The notes below the pieces were generated by a model. The model was not told the origin of the DNA. It did not search any database and saw only the letters and a list, made by a program, of their open reading frames with translations. This document shows, piece by piece, positions 10,828 through 22,555 of a stretch of DNA of 64,000 nt (its first letter is position 1; every line of letters starts with the position of its first letter). Origin of the DNA: Anomaloglossus baeobatrachus. Its lineage: Eukaryota > Chordata > Amphibia > Anura > Aromobatidae. Position numbers and translations under genes: made by a program. The stretch lies in the NCBI RefSeq assembly GCF_048569485.1, contig NC_134354.1, forward strand, positions 514,671,780 to 514,735,779, read 5' to 3'.

Positions 10828-11846
10828 ATGGGAAAGTCAAAAGAAATTAGCCAAGTTCTCAGCAAGAGAATTTTGGACTTGCACAAGTCTGGTTCATTCT
10901 TGGATACTCAGTTTCCAGATACCTGAAGGTGTCTTGTTCATCTGTACAAACAATTATATGCAAGTATAAACAAGATAGGAATGTCCAGCCATAATACCTA
11001 TCAGGAAGGAGATGGCTTCTGTGTACTAGAGATGAACGTGATTTGGTCAGACATGTCCATATCAACCCAAAACAAAAGACCTTGTGAAGTTGCTGGCAGA
11101 ACCTGTTAAGATTGTGTCATTAGCCACAGTGAAACCATTCATGTATCACCATGGATTGAAAGGCCACTCTGCCAGGAAGAAGCCATTACTCCAAAAGAAA
11201 CATAAAAAAAGCCAGATTAATGTTTGCAAATGCACTCAGGAACAAAGACCTTAATTTTTGGAGACCTGTCCTGTGGTCTGACGAAAGTAAAATGTAACTG
11301 TTTGGCCATGATGACCATTGTTATATGTGGAGAAAAAAGGAGAATCTCTGAAGCCTAAGAACACCATCCCAACTATGAAACATGGTGGTGGCAGCATCGT
11401 GTTGTGGGATTGTTTTTCTGCAGGAGGGATTGATGCACTTCACAAAATAGATGGCACCATGAGGAAAGAAGATTTTGTGGCAATTCTAAAGCAACATCTT
11501 AAAACATCAGCCAGGAATGTAAAGCTTGTGGGGAAATGGGTCTTCCAAATGGACAATGTCCTGAAGCATACTGCCACATTGGTTATAAAAGTGGCTTAAG
11601 GATAACAAAGTCAGTGTTTTGGAGTGGCCATCACAAAGCCCTGATCTCAATCCTATTGAAAATTTATGGGCAAAGCTGAAAAGGCAGGTGCAAGCAAGGC
11701 AACCTACAAACATGGCTCAGTTACACCAGTTCTGTCAGGAGGAATGGGCCCAAATTTTTACAAACTATTGTGAGAAGCTTGTGGAAGAATATGCAAAACA
11801 TTTGACCCAAATCATACAGTTTAAGAGCAATGCTATCAAATACTAA
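10828..11846 (+). pseudogene. Decayed Tc1 transposase
   Basis: ATG 10828 starts MGKSKEISQVLSKRILDLHK, a typical Tc1 N-terminus. Later pieces are clear: KNTIPTMKHGGGSIVLWDCF (about 11360-11420), WVFQMDNVLKHTA with the second Asp, and WPSQSPDLNPIENLWAKLK with the final Glu, ending SNAIKY at 11846. The pieces lie in different frames with several stops, so it is inactive. Confidence 0.88.
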
Positions 11847-12057
11847 TGAAATTTACTTTGCAGAAAGTAATAAAAATGCCTTAAAACATTCTCTTTCTCT
11901 CTTTCTGATTATTCTGGCATTTGGCAAATATATCTAATTTTGGTTCCTAATCGACCTAAAACATGAAAGGTTTATTCTCATTTCATTTCAGATAGTTAGA
12001 AAAACATGCAGATGTGTCTTTTCAGATAGTGTATGTACACTTCTGGTTTCAACTGTA

Positions 12058-12335
12058 TATCACAGCAACTTTACAGATCTGTGTGGTAGCTTGCAACATT
12101 GTGGAGTCCATCTGCACCAATCTACAAACATCATCAAGAGATCAGGGTCAAATTCTAGTGATGTCATTAGTCAGCCGTTTACAAGTCTAATTTCTTTATT
12201 TGTGTAGTTGATTTTTTTTTTTGCAAATGTTTAATAATCACCAAACAGTTAGTGTAATAATTGTTTGTCAGCATTTTCTATATCATTGTCAGAGGTGTGC
12301 CCCCTACTAGAGACTGAAACTTCTTGTATTTTCAT
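12058..12335. other. No recognisable feature
   Basis: Short non-coding gap between a Tc1 and a hAT-like MITE. Confidence 0.4.
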
Positions 12336-12343
12336 ATTATAAT

Positions 12344-12584
12344 TTGGGATGATCGAATACCTCAAATATTTGGCTTTGCGAATATTTTCCGAATACCTCG
12401 CCGCTATTCGGCTATTCGATGCACAATGTAAGTGTTTGGGAAGCCCGAATAGTACCGAATAGTTGTTATTCAGGTTTCCCATAGACTTACATTGCGCATC
12501 GAATTTTCGCCAATAGTCGAATAGCGGCGAGGTATTCGGAAAATATTCGCGAAGCCAAATAATCGAAGTATTCGATCATCCCTA
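12344..12584. mobile_element. Palindromic hAT-type MITE
   Basis: A 241-bp near-perfect palindrome with the 8-bp duplication ATTATAAT on both sides (12336-12343 and 12585-12592), which marks a hAT element. The ends are TTGGGATGATCG and CGATCATCCCTA. The arms hold 'gaatattttccgaatacctc' and its inverse. There is no coding capacity. Confidence 0.9.
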
Positions 12585-12592
12585 ATTATAAT

Positions 12593-12912
12593 AAATGAGC
12601 TGCTAACTAATTGTTATCACTATGATTAATAAAATTAGTAGCTAAAGTGACCCGTCTCATTCTTGAACTTTCTTATTCATCCATTTCTAGGATTTTTTTT
12701 GGCAGTGTATTGAACAATATATTATTTATTTGAATACAGTGATACAGACATAGAATTTGCTGATGTAGCAGTCACATCTGTGCCGGACTTCACAACGTGC
12801 ACAAAATATCATAATAATATGCTACTATTATAAATTGCAAATTATAATAACATTTTTTTCCAACAAATTAATAGTACATTAAGAATAACCCATTACAGTC
12901 TGTCAATGCACC
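12593..12912. other. No recognisable feature
   Basis: AT-rich sequence without a gene or recognised repeat. Confidence 0.4.
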
Positions 12913-12916
12913 TTAA

Positions 12917-14006
12917 AGGGAATCTGTCACGAGGGTCTTGCCACCTAATCTGATAGCAACATAATGTAGAGACAGAGATCGTGATTCCAGTGATGTGTAA
13001 CTTACTGAGCTGCTTAGTTTAGTTTTGATAAAATCACTGTTTAGTCAGAAGGAGATTATCATTAGAGGACTACTTGGTGTGCTGCCATGTAGTCAAGCAT
13101 ATTAATTAGCTTTATATAACACCGCACCCCCCACTAATTGGCAGCATCCTGTGTATACTGTACATGGGCAGGAAGCTGTCAATCAGTGGTGTGGGTGGGG
13201 TTATAGAGCTCCACTTTTAAATAGTTACTAGATCTACAGCATGGAAAAGGAGGATGATTTTCAGATCACCTTATTCCGTGGAAGGTCTGTTGCATGGATA
13301 CTGTTATGCCAAGCAGGGTGGTTTCAAGAAGGAAGAAAAAAATCCAGCAGTCAGACCTTCTAAAATCCAAGATTTTATTCTCCAATGGTTAAAAATGTGA
13401 AAACGGTAGCATAGAAAAACCAGATAGCGATAATTATCAAGAGCCAGATGTTACTCCTTAATCATGGTTTCTGACAAAAGATGGTGCTCCATGGCGTTAT
13501 CCATGAGTCATGTGAATTAAATGCACCAATAAAGGAAGGGAAATTGTATAATAATCATAGGACACATGATTAAATACATTTAGACCAAAAACAAAACAAA
13601 CAAGCAACATACAATTAAGGGCATAAGGAATAAAAACAATTATTCATTATAATGGAACAATAGATCTTGTTTAATATTCAGACCTAGTGGGCTTCTACTT
13701 TGTAATATGAACGTAATATGAACCGTGAGGCGTGGTGGAGTAAGATTAAGGAATAACATCCGAAACGCGTCTGGTTTTTCATAATTATGGCTATCTGGTT
13801 TTTCTATGCTACTTCACATTTTTAATCATTGGAGAATAAAGTCTTGGATTTTAGAAGGTCTGACTGCTGGATTTTTTCTTCCTACTAGATCTACAGCATA
13901 GTACAGTGTGACAGCAAGCAGCCCAGTAAGTGAAACATCGCTGGAATCAAGGTCTCTGTCCCGACATTATATTGCTCTCAGATAAAAACCTGGCTACAAA
14001 TTCCCT
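12917..14006. mobile_element. TTAA-flanked (piggyBac-like) non-autonomous element, interrupted
   Basis: TTAA lies on both sides (12913-12916 and 14007-14010). The ends are AGGGAATCTGTCAC and AAATTCCCT. TTAA duplication is the mark of piggyBac-type insertion. A 641-bp inverted dimer lies inside it at 13243-13883, so the element itself is about 430 bp. A related fragment is at 54105-54480. Confidence 0.75.
13243..13883. repeat. Inverted-dimer repeat with a 16-bp target duplication
   Basis: ACTAGATCTACAGCAT flanks the insertion at 13227-13242 and 13884-13899. The arms are reverse complements: about 13325-13430 ('tccagcagtcagaccttc', 'aatccaagattttattctcc') and 13785-13880. The right arm holds 'aacatccgaaacgcgtctgg', then 'gagaataaagtcttgg', then 'gactgctggatttttt', the same order as in 4538-5456. 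No protein is encoded. Long, variable target duplications point to a retrotransposition-like insertion, not a cut-and-paste one. Confidence 0.8.
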
Positions 14007-14010
14007 TTAA

Positions 14011-14493
14011 TGGGCACCAAATAACTATATGGGGCATTTTTAGATGCTAATTTACCATCCTATTGACAAGGGCTGATGGACAATCATGGGGATAGAACAA
14101 TCAGTAGTCTGATGTTTCTGTTCCCATACAGTATCTTAGTATTAGTAGCATATGTCCTATTTACAGGATCCAATCACCTAACATATGTGCGCTTTAACGT
14201 CATGTCCATGCGGGCTGATATTTTGTAGTGACATTTCTACAAAAATTTGCCAATCTGTTGATCTGATTGCATCATGAGAGATGAGGGCAGGTCAAGCCTA
14301 TTGTTGCAAGTTCGAGAAATGGATAGGCCCTACTAAATGAAGAATGCTTATACTGTGAAGATATCACATGTGCATATGCCTTCCGCTGCTTAAACTTCTC
14401 GTCAGCTCTATCACAGCCACACATGGTGCTAAAGAAGTCAAAGGTAATTCCAAAATGGAAAAAAATGTGGCACTCACCACGTGGCTAAAACAG
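14011..14493. other. No recognisable feature
   Basis: Non-coding sequence upstream of the first recognised exon; no clear promoter, CpG island or repeat end was seen. Confidence 0.4.
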
Positions 14494-14501
14494 TTCTTTA
14501 T

Positions 14502-14707
14502 TAGTGATGGGTGAATAGTAACTATTCATGTTCAGATTATTTGTAGTGAATCCCAAAGTGCTATTCCGGTGTTCATCACGAATAACGAACCTAATGCAGG
14601 TCAATGGAGAACCCGAGCACTTATCTTGCTTAGATGAATGCTGGAATAGTACTCTGCATTCGGTAAGCATTATCCAAACATGAAAAGTTACTTCTCGTCC
14701 ATCATTA
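14502..14707. mobile_element. hAT-type MITE
   Basis: A 206-bp element starting TAGTGATGGGTG and ending CGTCCATCATTA. The flanks TTCTTTAT (14494-14501) and TTCTTTTT (14708-14715) are an 8-bp target duplication with one mismatch. Related to 42760-43185. Confidence 0.8.
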
Positions 14708-14988
14708 TTCTTTTTTAATTACTGAAGAAATAATACAGAAGGATAAAGCATTGTTTGCAAATATTTTTTTAGAAATGGTCTGAAAGCCTGTCATTTAACC
14801 CCAATGTTCCTAAGGCCTTCATTCATAAGATCAGATCTATTGTTGCTTTTTCTTTTTTGGTAGTAATGGACTTGATTTCTAAAGCTTTAGAAATCTATTT
14901 TCTATATCAGAATACACTACAATAAAATTTAACTACATTTTGTGTGAATTATGTTAAGCTAAAATGATTGTTTATTATCTCATTTAAG

Positions 14989-15106
14989 GACTTCTCATCA
15001 GCAAGTGGATCAAAGCAGAACTTTTTTTATATTGTGCTGTTTTTTCTAATTCATGGATATCAGTGCATTAGCATAAATGACTGTGGAAGCACTCTCCGAG
15101 CACCAG
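14989..15106 (+). CDS. ZPLD1-like gene, exon with leader segment
   Basis: The acceptor AG is at 14987-14988 and the donor GTAATG at 15107. Read in the frame set by the next exon, it encodes DFSSASGSKQNFFYIVLFF then LIHGYQCISINDCGSTLRAP. The run FFYIVLFFLI is a hydrophobic leader core and the following Cys-containing stretch would begin the mature protein. No in-frame ATG lies in the exon and a TGA lies in frame just upstream at 14965. The start codon must therefore be in an earlier exon, or this exon is misjudged at its 5' end. The last base, G, joins AC of the next exon to make Asp. Confidence 0.65.
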
Positions 15107-15579
15107 GTAATGTTAATAAGGTTTCATTGATGTAAATATATAAAATAATGGATATTGAAGCTAAAACGCAAAATCTAAATCAGCTGTCTGATACAAATCC
15201 TATTATGCTTAGATACTTACAGTCCCTTTAATGGTCTTTGAACCAGATAAAGAAATGAAACTCCAAATAGCATCCTAATCGGCTGTTAGCTGTGAATGTA
15301 ATAACTTACAGATTATACTGTATTGAAGGCAATTAAAGATCTGTAGTTTTTCACTGGAGGTTTATTGATTCACATTAATTGTTTATTAGCTAAGAGGTAC
15401 AAAAGCATGGAAATGAGTGTGATACGAAAATTAGAAAACAGATATATTACTCCAGGAAATTCATAAATAATTTGGATTTTAACAATGATTACGGTCTCAC
15501 CCCATTTTTTAAAGAAGCATTTCCATTATTTAAAAAAATAAATAAATCTGTGTATAAGTGTATGTGCTCTGCTGCATTG
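15107..15579. other. Intron 1, first part: nothing recognised
   Basis: AT-rich intronic sequence without a recognised repeat. Confidence 0.45.
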
Positions 15580-15892
15580 TGTGTTAATACATTCACTAAC
15601 CGGTACCTTCTCCAGGATCCAGCACTGTTCTGCTCCTCTTTTCAGTGATGTCACCAGTCTTCAGACTCTCTAGGTCAATTTAAGCTCTATGTGTGAGTAG
15701 AAAGTTTTTTTCCCAATGTAAGTCTATAGAGCCTTGTTCTGATGCTCCCTAGACTTACATTGTAAAGGCCACTTCATGGTTACACAAAGCAGTATAACGT
15801 AACGAATCTAAAGAACAGTGACGTCACTGAGAAGAGGAGCAGAATATCACTAGATCTTTGAGAAGACAGCAGTAGGTGAGTATATTAATACA
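15580..15892. repeat. Imperfect palindrome (MITE-like) in intron 1
   Basis: The arms 'tgctcctcttttcagtgatg' and 'gacgtcactgagaagaggag' face each other, with inner arms 'aatgtaagtctatagagc' and 'ctagacttacattgt'. No clear target duplication was found. Non-coding. Confidence 0.6.
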
Positions 15893-16490
15893 TAAAAACT
15901 ACATAATATGCACATATACACAGATGTATTTAAAAATCTTCATAGCAGTGTTTTTTCAAGTATTTTTATGACAGCTACTGCAGTAACAGTCACCTGATTG
16001 TCTTAAGTCAAAATTCATTACTATCTTATTATTGCTGGGGTCCACCCGAGTGAATAACAGTTCTTGTCAGTGCTCATAGCAAAAGGTTCCAAGCAGGGAA
16101 AGCCCTTTAATGATAACTTAAAAGTTAATATGCACAGGAGCTGTCTCGATGAGTGCACCCATTTAAAGTGACCAACTGGATAACAATACAAAGTTCAGAA
16201 TAAATGCATGATCCATAGATAAAACATAACAAATCCCTGAAAAATAACCCTGAAAAATAAACATGAAAGCAAAATTATACCTTGCACATGTAATTAGTAC
16301 AAGACAATAATATTTGGGCTTCATTCATCAACTATATTTGTAACAACTTGTAAATATGTTTTTGTAATTCAGTTTAGCATTCATTATTAGTGACATTATT
16401 ATAACTAATGAGTTAATTAATGAAGATAGCAATGGCCCAGGTACTACATTGTGATATCAAGCACTTGACACTCAGACTGGAGAAGCACAG
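15893..16490. other. Intron 1, middle: nothing recognised
   Basis: AT-rich intronic sequence; no transposon end or exon was identified. Confidence 0.45.
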
Positions 16491-16492
16491 AA

Positions 16493-17055
16493 TAAGGCTT
16501 CTTTCACATGTCAGTAAAAAACACACATGTTTTTCACTGACATGTTAAAGGTACGTGTGTCCCTCTGTGTGTCATGATTTTGGCACACATATGATCTCCA
16601 TGTGCTATCCATGATCATACACAGAGATGAGGCACTTATAGTCACCTGTCCACACCATTGCTGTCCATGGTACTGAAGTCTACCGCGATGCTGTGTCCGG
16701 CCAACTCTGTCTCCCCTCTGCTGTTACTTCCGGGTTGGCGGTGCAGTGCATATGCATGAGCATAATTAGCTGGCCTGGAAGCAGAGACAGCAGCAGCTGA
16801 AAACAGCATCGCTGGAGACAGTTGAGTATAAAAAGCTTTTTATTTTAAATGTACGTGAATTTCCTTGTACGTTTTTCACGAATCACACCATAGTGTTGAC
16901 TGTGTGACATCAGTAATGTCAGAAAAAAATGGACTTGTCATTGATGCGTGTGCAGATCCATTGATTTTAATAGGTCTGCATATGTCCGGGATTCTTATAT
17001 ATACAAAAACTGCAATTAACGTGCCAGAATCACTGACGTGTGAAGGGGGCCTTAG
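16493..17055. mobile_element. MITE with 'ttcacacgtcagt' ends
   Basis: The left end 'aaggcttctttcacatgtc' and the right end 'cgtgtgaagggggcctta' are inverted repeats. The interior has internal hairpins and no protein. The short TAA/TTA-type flank would suit a Harbinger element, but this is not certain. Confidence 0.6.
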
Positions 17056-17084
17056 ATGCATTTTTATTTTACCTTAAATTTGTG

Positions 17085-17238
17085 TAAAACAGCAATCAGT
17101 TTATGGATTTGTTTTCCATACACTCCCATGTTAAAAAAACTGATCCTGCAAAAATCAATATTTTGGAAACCGGTAAAAGAGTTGTGCAAACCAATGGATC
17201 CATTCTAACAGATGGTTACTGGATATGTGAACTCAGCC
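17085..17238. repeat. Short interspersed repeat, second copy at 34165-34390
   Basis: Shares an ordered series of phrases with 34165-34390: a 'ttttccataca/actccatag' type start, then 'ttaaaaaaac', 'aaaaagttgtg' or 'agagttgtg', 'atggatcc' and 'ggacatgtgaac' or 'ggatatgtgaac'. Non-coding, ends undefined. Confidence 0.5.
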
Positions 17239-17239
17239 T

Positions 17240-17648
17240 AAAGCCCCCGTCACATTTAGCGACTTACGAGCGATCCCAAAAATGATGCGACCTGATAAGG
17301 ATCGCTGGTAAATCGCTGGGAGGTCGCTGGTGAGATGTCACACAGTCAGACCTTACCAACGACTCAGTAACTATACAGGTCACAGTAGCGACCTGTATAA
17401 CGATCTCTGCTGTCATTGGAACCCTGTCACACAGTGTCAAACATAGCGATGCGTCCTGCCCAGCAGGACATCGCCTTTGAAGAAAATGGTCCAGGACATT
17501 CAGCAATGACCGGCAACCTCACAAAAGGGGCCAGGTCGTTGCTGGATGTCACACACAGCGACATTGCTAGTAGGATCGCTGTTGCCTCCTCGAACCCGTG
17601 ACTCATCAGCGATGTTGCTAGCGATGTCGCTTAGTGAGACACGGCTTT
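17240..17648. mobile_element. Palindromic MITE, same family as 749-1412
   Basis: The inverted ends are 'aaagcccccgtcacatttag' and 'cttagtgagacacggcttt'. It shares 'gttgctggatgtcacacaca' and 'gcgatgttgctag' type phrases with 749-1412. It ends about 270 bp before the next exon. Confidence 0.65.
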
Positions 17649-17915
17649 AACTCTCACCAACTTTTCTGGCTGAGAATCTGTGTGATTTTAAATATGCTAA
17701 TGTGAGCACAAGTCTTGAGAACTTTCAGGAAGAGAACATATTATAATCTTTGCAAAATCTGCTACAAATATTGCTTAACAGGGCTCTGTGGCATGTTTGA
17801 TCAATCAGATTTTATTTTTAAATATTTTATGACGATGAAATATTTTTCCACAAATTTATCTGACAGAACATTGGAAGAACATATTTGAAGTATAAATTTT
17901 TAATTTTTCTTGCAG

Positions 17916-18145
17916 ACGTTAATGACATCTTAGTGACATGCGGTCCACAGAAAATTGAACTCTACATTTACTTGTGCCCCATTTACTTTGCTGGTTATAA
18001 TGAAAGTCAACTTTATATGAATGATGTTTTTACTAACCCAAGTTGTCAGGGTTTCATTGACTTATCTGGTACAATGGATGTAGTACCGTTCTTGAAGTTT
18101 GTTTTTGCAATCAATGACAGTTCAACTTGTAGAAGTTCATTCCAG
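17916..18145 (+). CDS. ZPLD1-like gene, ZP-N exon
   Basis: Acceptor 'ttttcttgcag' ends at 17915 and donor GTAAGC starts at 18146. The exon encodes about 77 residues from DVNDILVTCGPQ to TCRSSFQ. Four cysteines (VTCG, YLCPIYF, PSCQGF, STCRSS) match the spacing of a ZP-N domain. The order C...LCPIYFAGYNES...CQGF...C follows ZPLD1. N-glycosylation signals are visible at YNES and INDS. The exon is in phase 1 at its start and phase 0 at its end. ZP-N mediates polymerisation in ZP proteins; that role is inferred from family. Confidence 0.9.
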
Positions 18146-18369
18146 GTAAGCCTCAGTTTTGACATATTTTGTATGGTACATGCTTACAATTGATAATTTG
18201 AACATTTAAATTATCCTTTTACATTTTTGAGTCATTTTTCAGCTTCTCAAATAGATAATCTGTAAACGTTAAAAGGTCTTTTAGGGGTAAAATAAATATG
18301 CATTGCAGTGTTGCATTTGCATCACTCAGGATTCATGTCAGCTATACAGCAAATCATGATATATACATA

Positions 18370-19013
18370 CAGTGGAACCTTGGTTTACGAGAACAATCCG
18401 TTCTGGGAGTGTGCCTGTAAACCAAGTTACTCATCTAGCAAAGCAAGATTTCCCATAGAAAATAATGCAAGCTCAGACAATTCATTACACAACTTGTTCA
18501 ATGTACCATTTTGGTCCCCTATTGTGCCATTCCAAACATGCACAAACACACACAAACATGCACGCACACACATATTATGTATTGGGTAACCATCACGACC
18601 GATGCTGAATCTTCCGCTGCCAGAGCGCTGACATCAAAGACATGAACCGTTTGCCTCTGATTGGTCAGCGCGCTGCTTTTGAGAAGCGGCTGACAGCAGA
18701 AGTTCCTCCATTGTCGCGATGGTTACCCAATACACATCCTGTACTACAAGAACTGGGAGGCCGGCAATGGAACGGAAGGTAAGGTAAGCATAATATGTGT
18801 GTGTGCGTGCGTGTTTGTGTGGACTGCAAGAGCGGGTCAAAACACATTGAAAGTACGGAACTGGAAGTGTGTGCGGTGAGTATTTGCTCGTACAGCAAAG
18901 CTTGCTCGGAAACAGAGTTACAAATTTACAGCAAGCTTTGCTCATATAGTGAAATACTTGCGCGCCATTGAAATACTCGCACGCCATGTTACTCGTAAAC
19001 CGAGGTTCCACTG
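18370..19013. mobile_element. Mariner/Tigger-type MITE
   Basis: TA lies on both sides (18368-18369 and 19014-19015). The left end is CAGTGGAACCTTGGTTTACG and the right end is its inverse, CGTAAACCGAGGTTCCACTG. It is 644 bp and partly palindromic, with a central hairpin around 'aacatgcacgcacacaca'. No transposase. Confidence 0.85.
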
Positions 19014-19015
19014 TA

Positions 19016-19037
19016 TATCTATATATATGTATATATA

Positions 19038-19080
<43 letters not shown>
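19016..19080. repeat. (TA)n microsatellite
   Basis: About 60 bp of near-pure TA directly in front of the second Helitron. Confidence 0.9.
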
Positions 19081-19085
<5 letters not shown>

Positions 19086-19266
19086 CTGAGTGTATGTATG
19101 TGTGTGTATGTATGTGTGTGTGTGTATATGTCCACTAAAGGAATCCGCACCTTCGTATTTACAATCACGAAATTTTGCACAGACGCCTCACGTGACTCAG
19201 GGAATGTCATAGACTATGTTTTGACCGGAAAATACAGTTACTCTTAAAAAAAACTGCCTCCATTAA

Positions 19267-21440
19267 CCCCTTCAGCCCCCAGCCTGTTTTCACCTTAACC
19301 CCTTCAGCCCCCGGGCACTTTCCGTTTTTGCGTTTTTGTTTTTTGCTCCTTTTCTTCCAAGAGCCGTAACTTTTTTATTATTCCGTCAATCTTGCCATAT
19401 GAGGGCTTGTTTTTTGCGGGACGAGTTGTACTTTTAAATGAAATCATAAGTTTTACCATATAGTGTACTGGAAAACGGCAAAAAAATTCCAAGTGCGGAA
19501 AAATTGCAAAAAAAGTGGGATCGTACAATAGTTTTTGGGATATTTTATTCCCGTGTTCACTATATGGTAAAACTGATGTGTGGGTGTGATGCCTCAGGTC
19601 GGTGCGAGTTTGTAGACACCAAACATGTATAGGTTTACTTGTATCTAAGGGGTTAAAAAAAATTCACAAGTTTGTCCAATAAAAGTGGCGCACGTTTTGC
19701 GCCATTTTCCGAAACACGTAGAGTTCTTATTTTTTGGGATCTATGGCTCAGTGATGGCTTATTTTTTGCGTCTCGAGCTGACGTTTATAATGGTACCATT
19801 TTTGCGCAGATGCTACGTTTTGATCGCCTGTTATTGAATTTTGCGCAAAACTTGCGGCGACCAAAAAACGTAATTTTGGCGTTTGGAATTTTTTTGCCAC
19901 TATGCCGTTTACCAATCAGAATAATTGATTTTATATTTTGATAGATCGGGCATTTCTGAACGCGGCGATACCAAATATGTGTATATTTATTTATTTTTTA
20001 ACCCTTTAATTTTCAATGGGGGGAAAGGGGGGTGATTTGAACTTTTAGGTTTTTTGTTTTTTTTTTATTTTTTAAAACTTTTTTTTTTACTTTTTTTTTT
20101 TATTTTACTAGTCCCCCTAGGGGGCTATAGCAATCAGCAATCCGATCGCTGATCGCTATCTGCTGATCACAGCAATACCGCTGTAATCAGCAGATTCACT
20201 CACTTTGGTTTTCCCTCTGCTCTCGGCCGAGGGAAAATGAAAGTGAAAGATCATAGCAGCAGGCGTCATCACATGACCCTGTGCTACGATGGCAACCACC
20301 GATAGTCACGTGATAACACACGTGACTTCCGGTGGGGGCGGCGGTAAGTAACAAACATGGCCGCGCGCATTTAAATCTTGCTGCCAGACTTTGGCAGCAA
20401 GATTTAAGGGGTTAATGGCCGCGGGTGGAAGCTATTCCACCCGCGGCTAGCAGGCACACATGTCAGCTGTTGAAAACAGCTGATATGTGTGCCGATCCAC
20501 GCCGCCTGCCCGCGGCAGGGGGCGGGGCTTAACGGGACACGATCCTGGACGGATAGATCCGTCCAAGGTCGTGAAGGGGTTAAAGACGAGGCCATTTTTT
20601 CAATTCTGACCAGTGTCACTTTGACAGGTTATAACTCTGGAACGCTTCAACGGATCCTAGCGATTCTAACAATGTTTTTTCGTGACATATTGTACTTCAT
20701 GTCAGTCGTAAATTTAGGACGATATGTTTTGTGTTTATTTGTGATAAGTTTGGAAATTTGGTGAAAATTTTGAAATTTTCAAAATTTTAAATTTTATGCC
20801 CATAAATCTGAGAGATATGTCACACAAAATAGTTACTAAATAACATTTCCCACATGTCTGCTTTACACCAGTGCAATTTTGGAAACAATTTTTTTTTTCG
20901 TTAGGAAGTTAGAAGGGTTCAAAGTTCATCAGCAAATTTTTCATTTTTCCAACAAAATTTACAAAAAAACATTTTTAGATACCACATCACATTTGGAGTG
21001 ACTTTGAGAGGCCTAGGTGGCAGAAAATACCCAAAAGTTACCATTCTAAAATATGCACCCCTCACACTGCTCAAAACTATATCGAAGACGTTTATTAACC
21101 CTTTAGGAGCTTCACAGCAACCAAAGCAATGTGGAAGGAAGAAATGAAAATTTTACTTTTTTTACACAAAAATGTTACTTTAGCCATACGATTTAGCATT
21201 TTCACTAGGGTATCAGGAAAAAATGCACCATAAAATGAATTGTGCAATTTCTCCTGAGTACACCGATATCTCATCTGTGGGGGAAATCAATTGTTTGGGT
21301 GCACGGCAAGGCTCAGAAGGGAAGGAGCATCATTTGAATTTTTGAAAGCAAAATTGTCTGGAATAATTAGCGGATGCGATGTTGCGTTTGGAGACCCCCT
21401 GAGGTGCCTAAAGAATGGAGCTCCCCCACTAGTGACCCAA
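19267..21440. mobile_element. TTAA element A, host of element B
   Basis: Follows TTAA at 19263-19266 and starts CCCCTTCAGCCCCCAGCCTG. It continues after element B at 20584 with 'agacgaggccattttttc' and 'ccagtgtcactttgacagg' and runs to about 21440. I recognise it as an abundant non-coding anuran repeat. Its right end is ragged and some Helitron sequence is missing at the junction, so a deletion accompanied or followed insertion. Confidence 0.6.
19299..20579. mobile_element. TTAA element B (non-autonomous, piggyBac-like)
   Basis: TTAA on both sides (19295-19298 and 20580-20583). The ends are CCCCTTCAGCCCCCGGGCAC and GGTCGTGAAGGGG. A second near-complete copy in reverse orientation is at 52342-53619 and an old one at 34880-35610. 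The 1281 bp hold GC-rich hairpins such as 'cagctgttgaaaacagctg' but no real gene. Confidence 0.85.
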
Positions 21441-21474
21441 TTGTTAGTATAAGAAGGTTATGTGTGAGGTAATA

Positions 21475-22555
21475 TGATGTCGGTGGAGAGACGGATAGAG
21501 AGAGACAGAAAGAGACAGACAAAGAGAGAGGGAGACAGGAAAAGAGACAGACAGACATAGGCACAAAGAAGCAGATACGGAAAGAGACAGACAGAGACAG
21601 ACAAACAGGTAAAGAGACAGACAGAGAGACAGAGACAGACAGAGAAAGAGAGAGAGAGAGACAGACAATCAAAGAGACAGACAGAGGCAGAAAGACACAG
21701 ACAGGCACAGACAGGGAAAGAGACATACAGAGGCAGACAGACGCAGATAGACAGGCACAGACAGGAAAAGAGACAGACAGAGACAGACAGGGAAAGAGAG
21801 AGACAGACAGTCAAAGAGACAGAGGCAGACAGATACAGAAAGGGAAAGAGACTGGCACAGACAGACAGGGAAACAGGCAGGCAGACAGGAAAAGAGACAA
21901 ACAGAGAGACAGATAGGGAAAGAGAGAGACAGAAGGAGAAAGAGAAAGACAGGGAAAGACACAAACAAGGAAAGAGACAAAAAAAGGGAAAGAGACAGAG
22001 ACAAGGAAAAAGAGAGAAAGAGACAAAAACAAAGAAAGAGACAGACTGATGGGGAAATAGACAGATGGGGAAAGAGACAGACAGGGAAAGAAACAGATGG
22101 GGAGAGAGACAGACCTGGAATGAGACAGATGGGGTAAGAGACAGACGGGGAAAGAGACAGATGGGGAAAGAGACAGATGGGGAAAGAGACAGATGGGAAA
22201 AGAGACTGACAGACAGATACAGAGATAGAGAGAAACAGACAGACATAGGCAAAAAGTCCAACGTTTCAACCATAAATTTGGTCTTTGTCAAGGACAAGAG
22301 TTTCTAGGAAAAATGAATGACAGGAAGTTTCATGTCAAGAAGACACACATGGATAGAGACAGACAGGGAAAGAGACAGACAGACACACAGAGACAGACAG
22401 AGAAAGAGACAGAGAGACAGACATACAGAACCAGACAGATATAGACAGACACACAGAGACAGACACACAGACAGAAAGAGACTGACACACAAAGAGACAG
22501 AGACAGACAGACAGACAGAGACAGACAGACAGAGACTGGGAGAGAGACAGAGAGA
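21475..22555. repeat. Purine-rich (GACAGA)n tract in the second Helitron
   Basis: About 1.1 kb of GACAGA/GGGAAAGA repeats, like 9780-10548. A 50-bp piece at 22256-22310 differs: on the - strand it has 'aaagaccaaatttatggttg' followed by AAACGTTG, resembling the GAAACGTT box of the inverted dimers. The open frames over this tract are periodic and not genes. Confidence 0.85.

Larger units (their letters stand above)
9321..12057 (+). mobile_element. Tc1-type DNA transposon split by a Helitron
   Basis: The left terminal repeat starts 'tactgttgaaaccagaaatt' at 9321. Its reverse complement ends 'ttctggtttcaactgta' at 12057. The repeats are about 200 bp or more long and carry the 'agtttacatacact' type sub-repeat twice. 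Without the 1148-bp Helitron the element is about 1.6 kb, the normal Tc1 length. It carries a decayed transposase (10828-11846). Confidence 0.88.
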
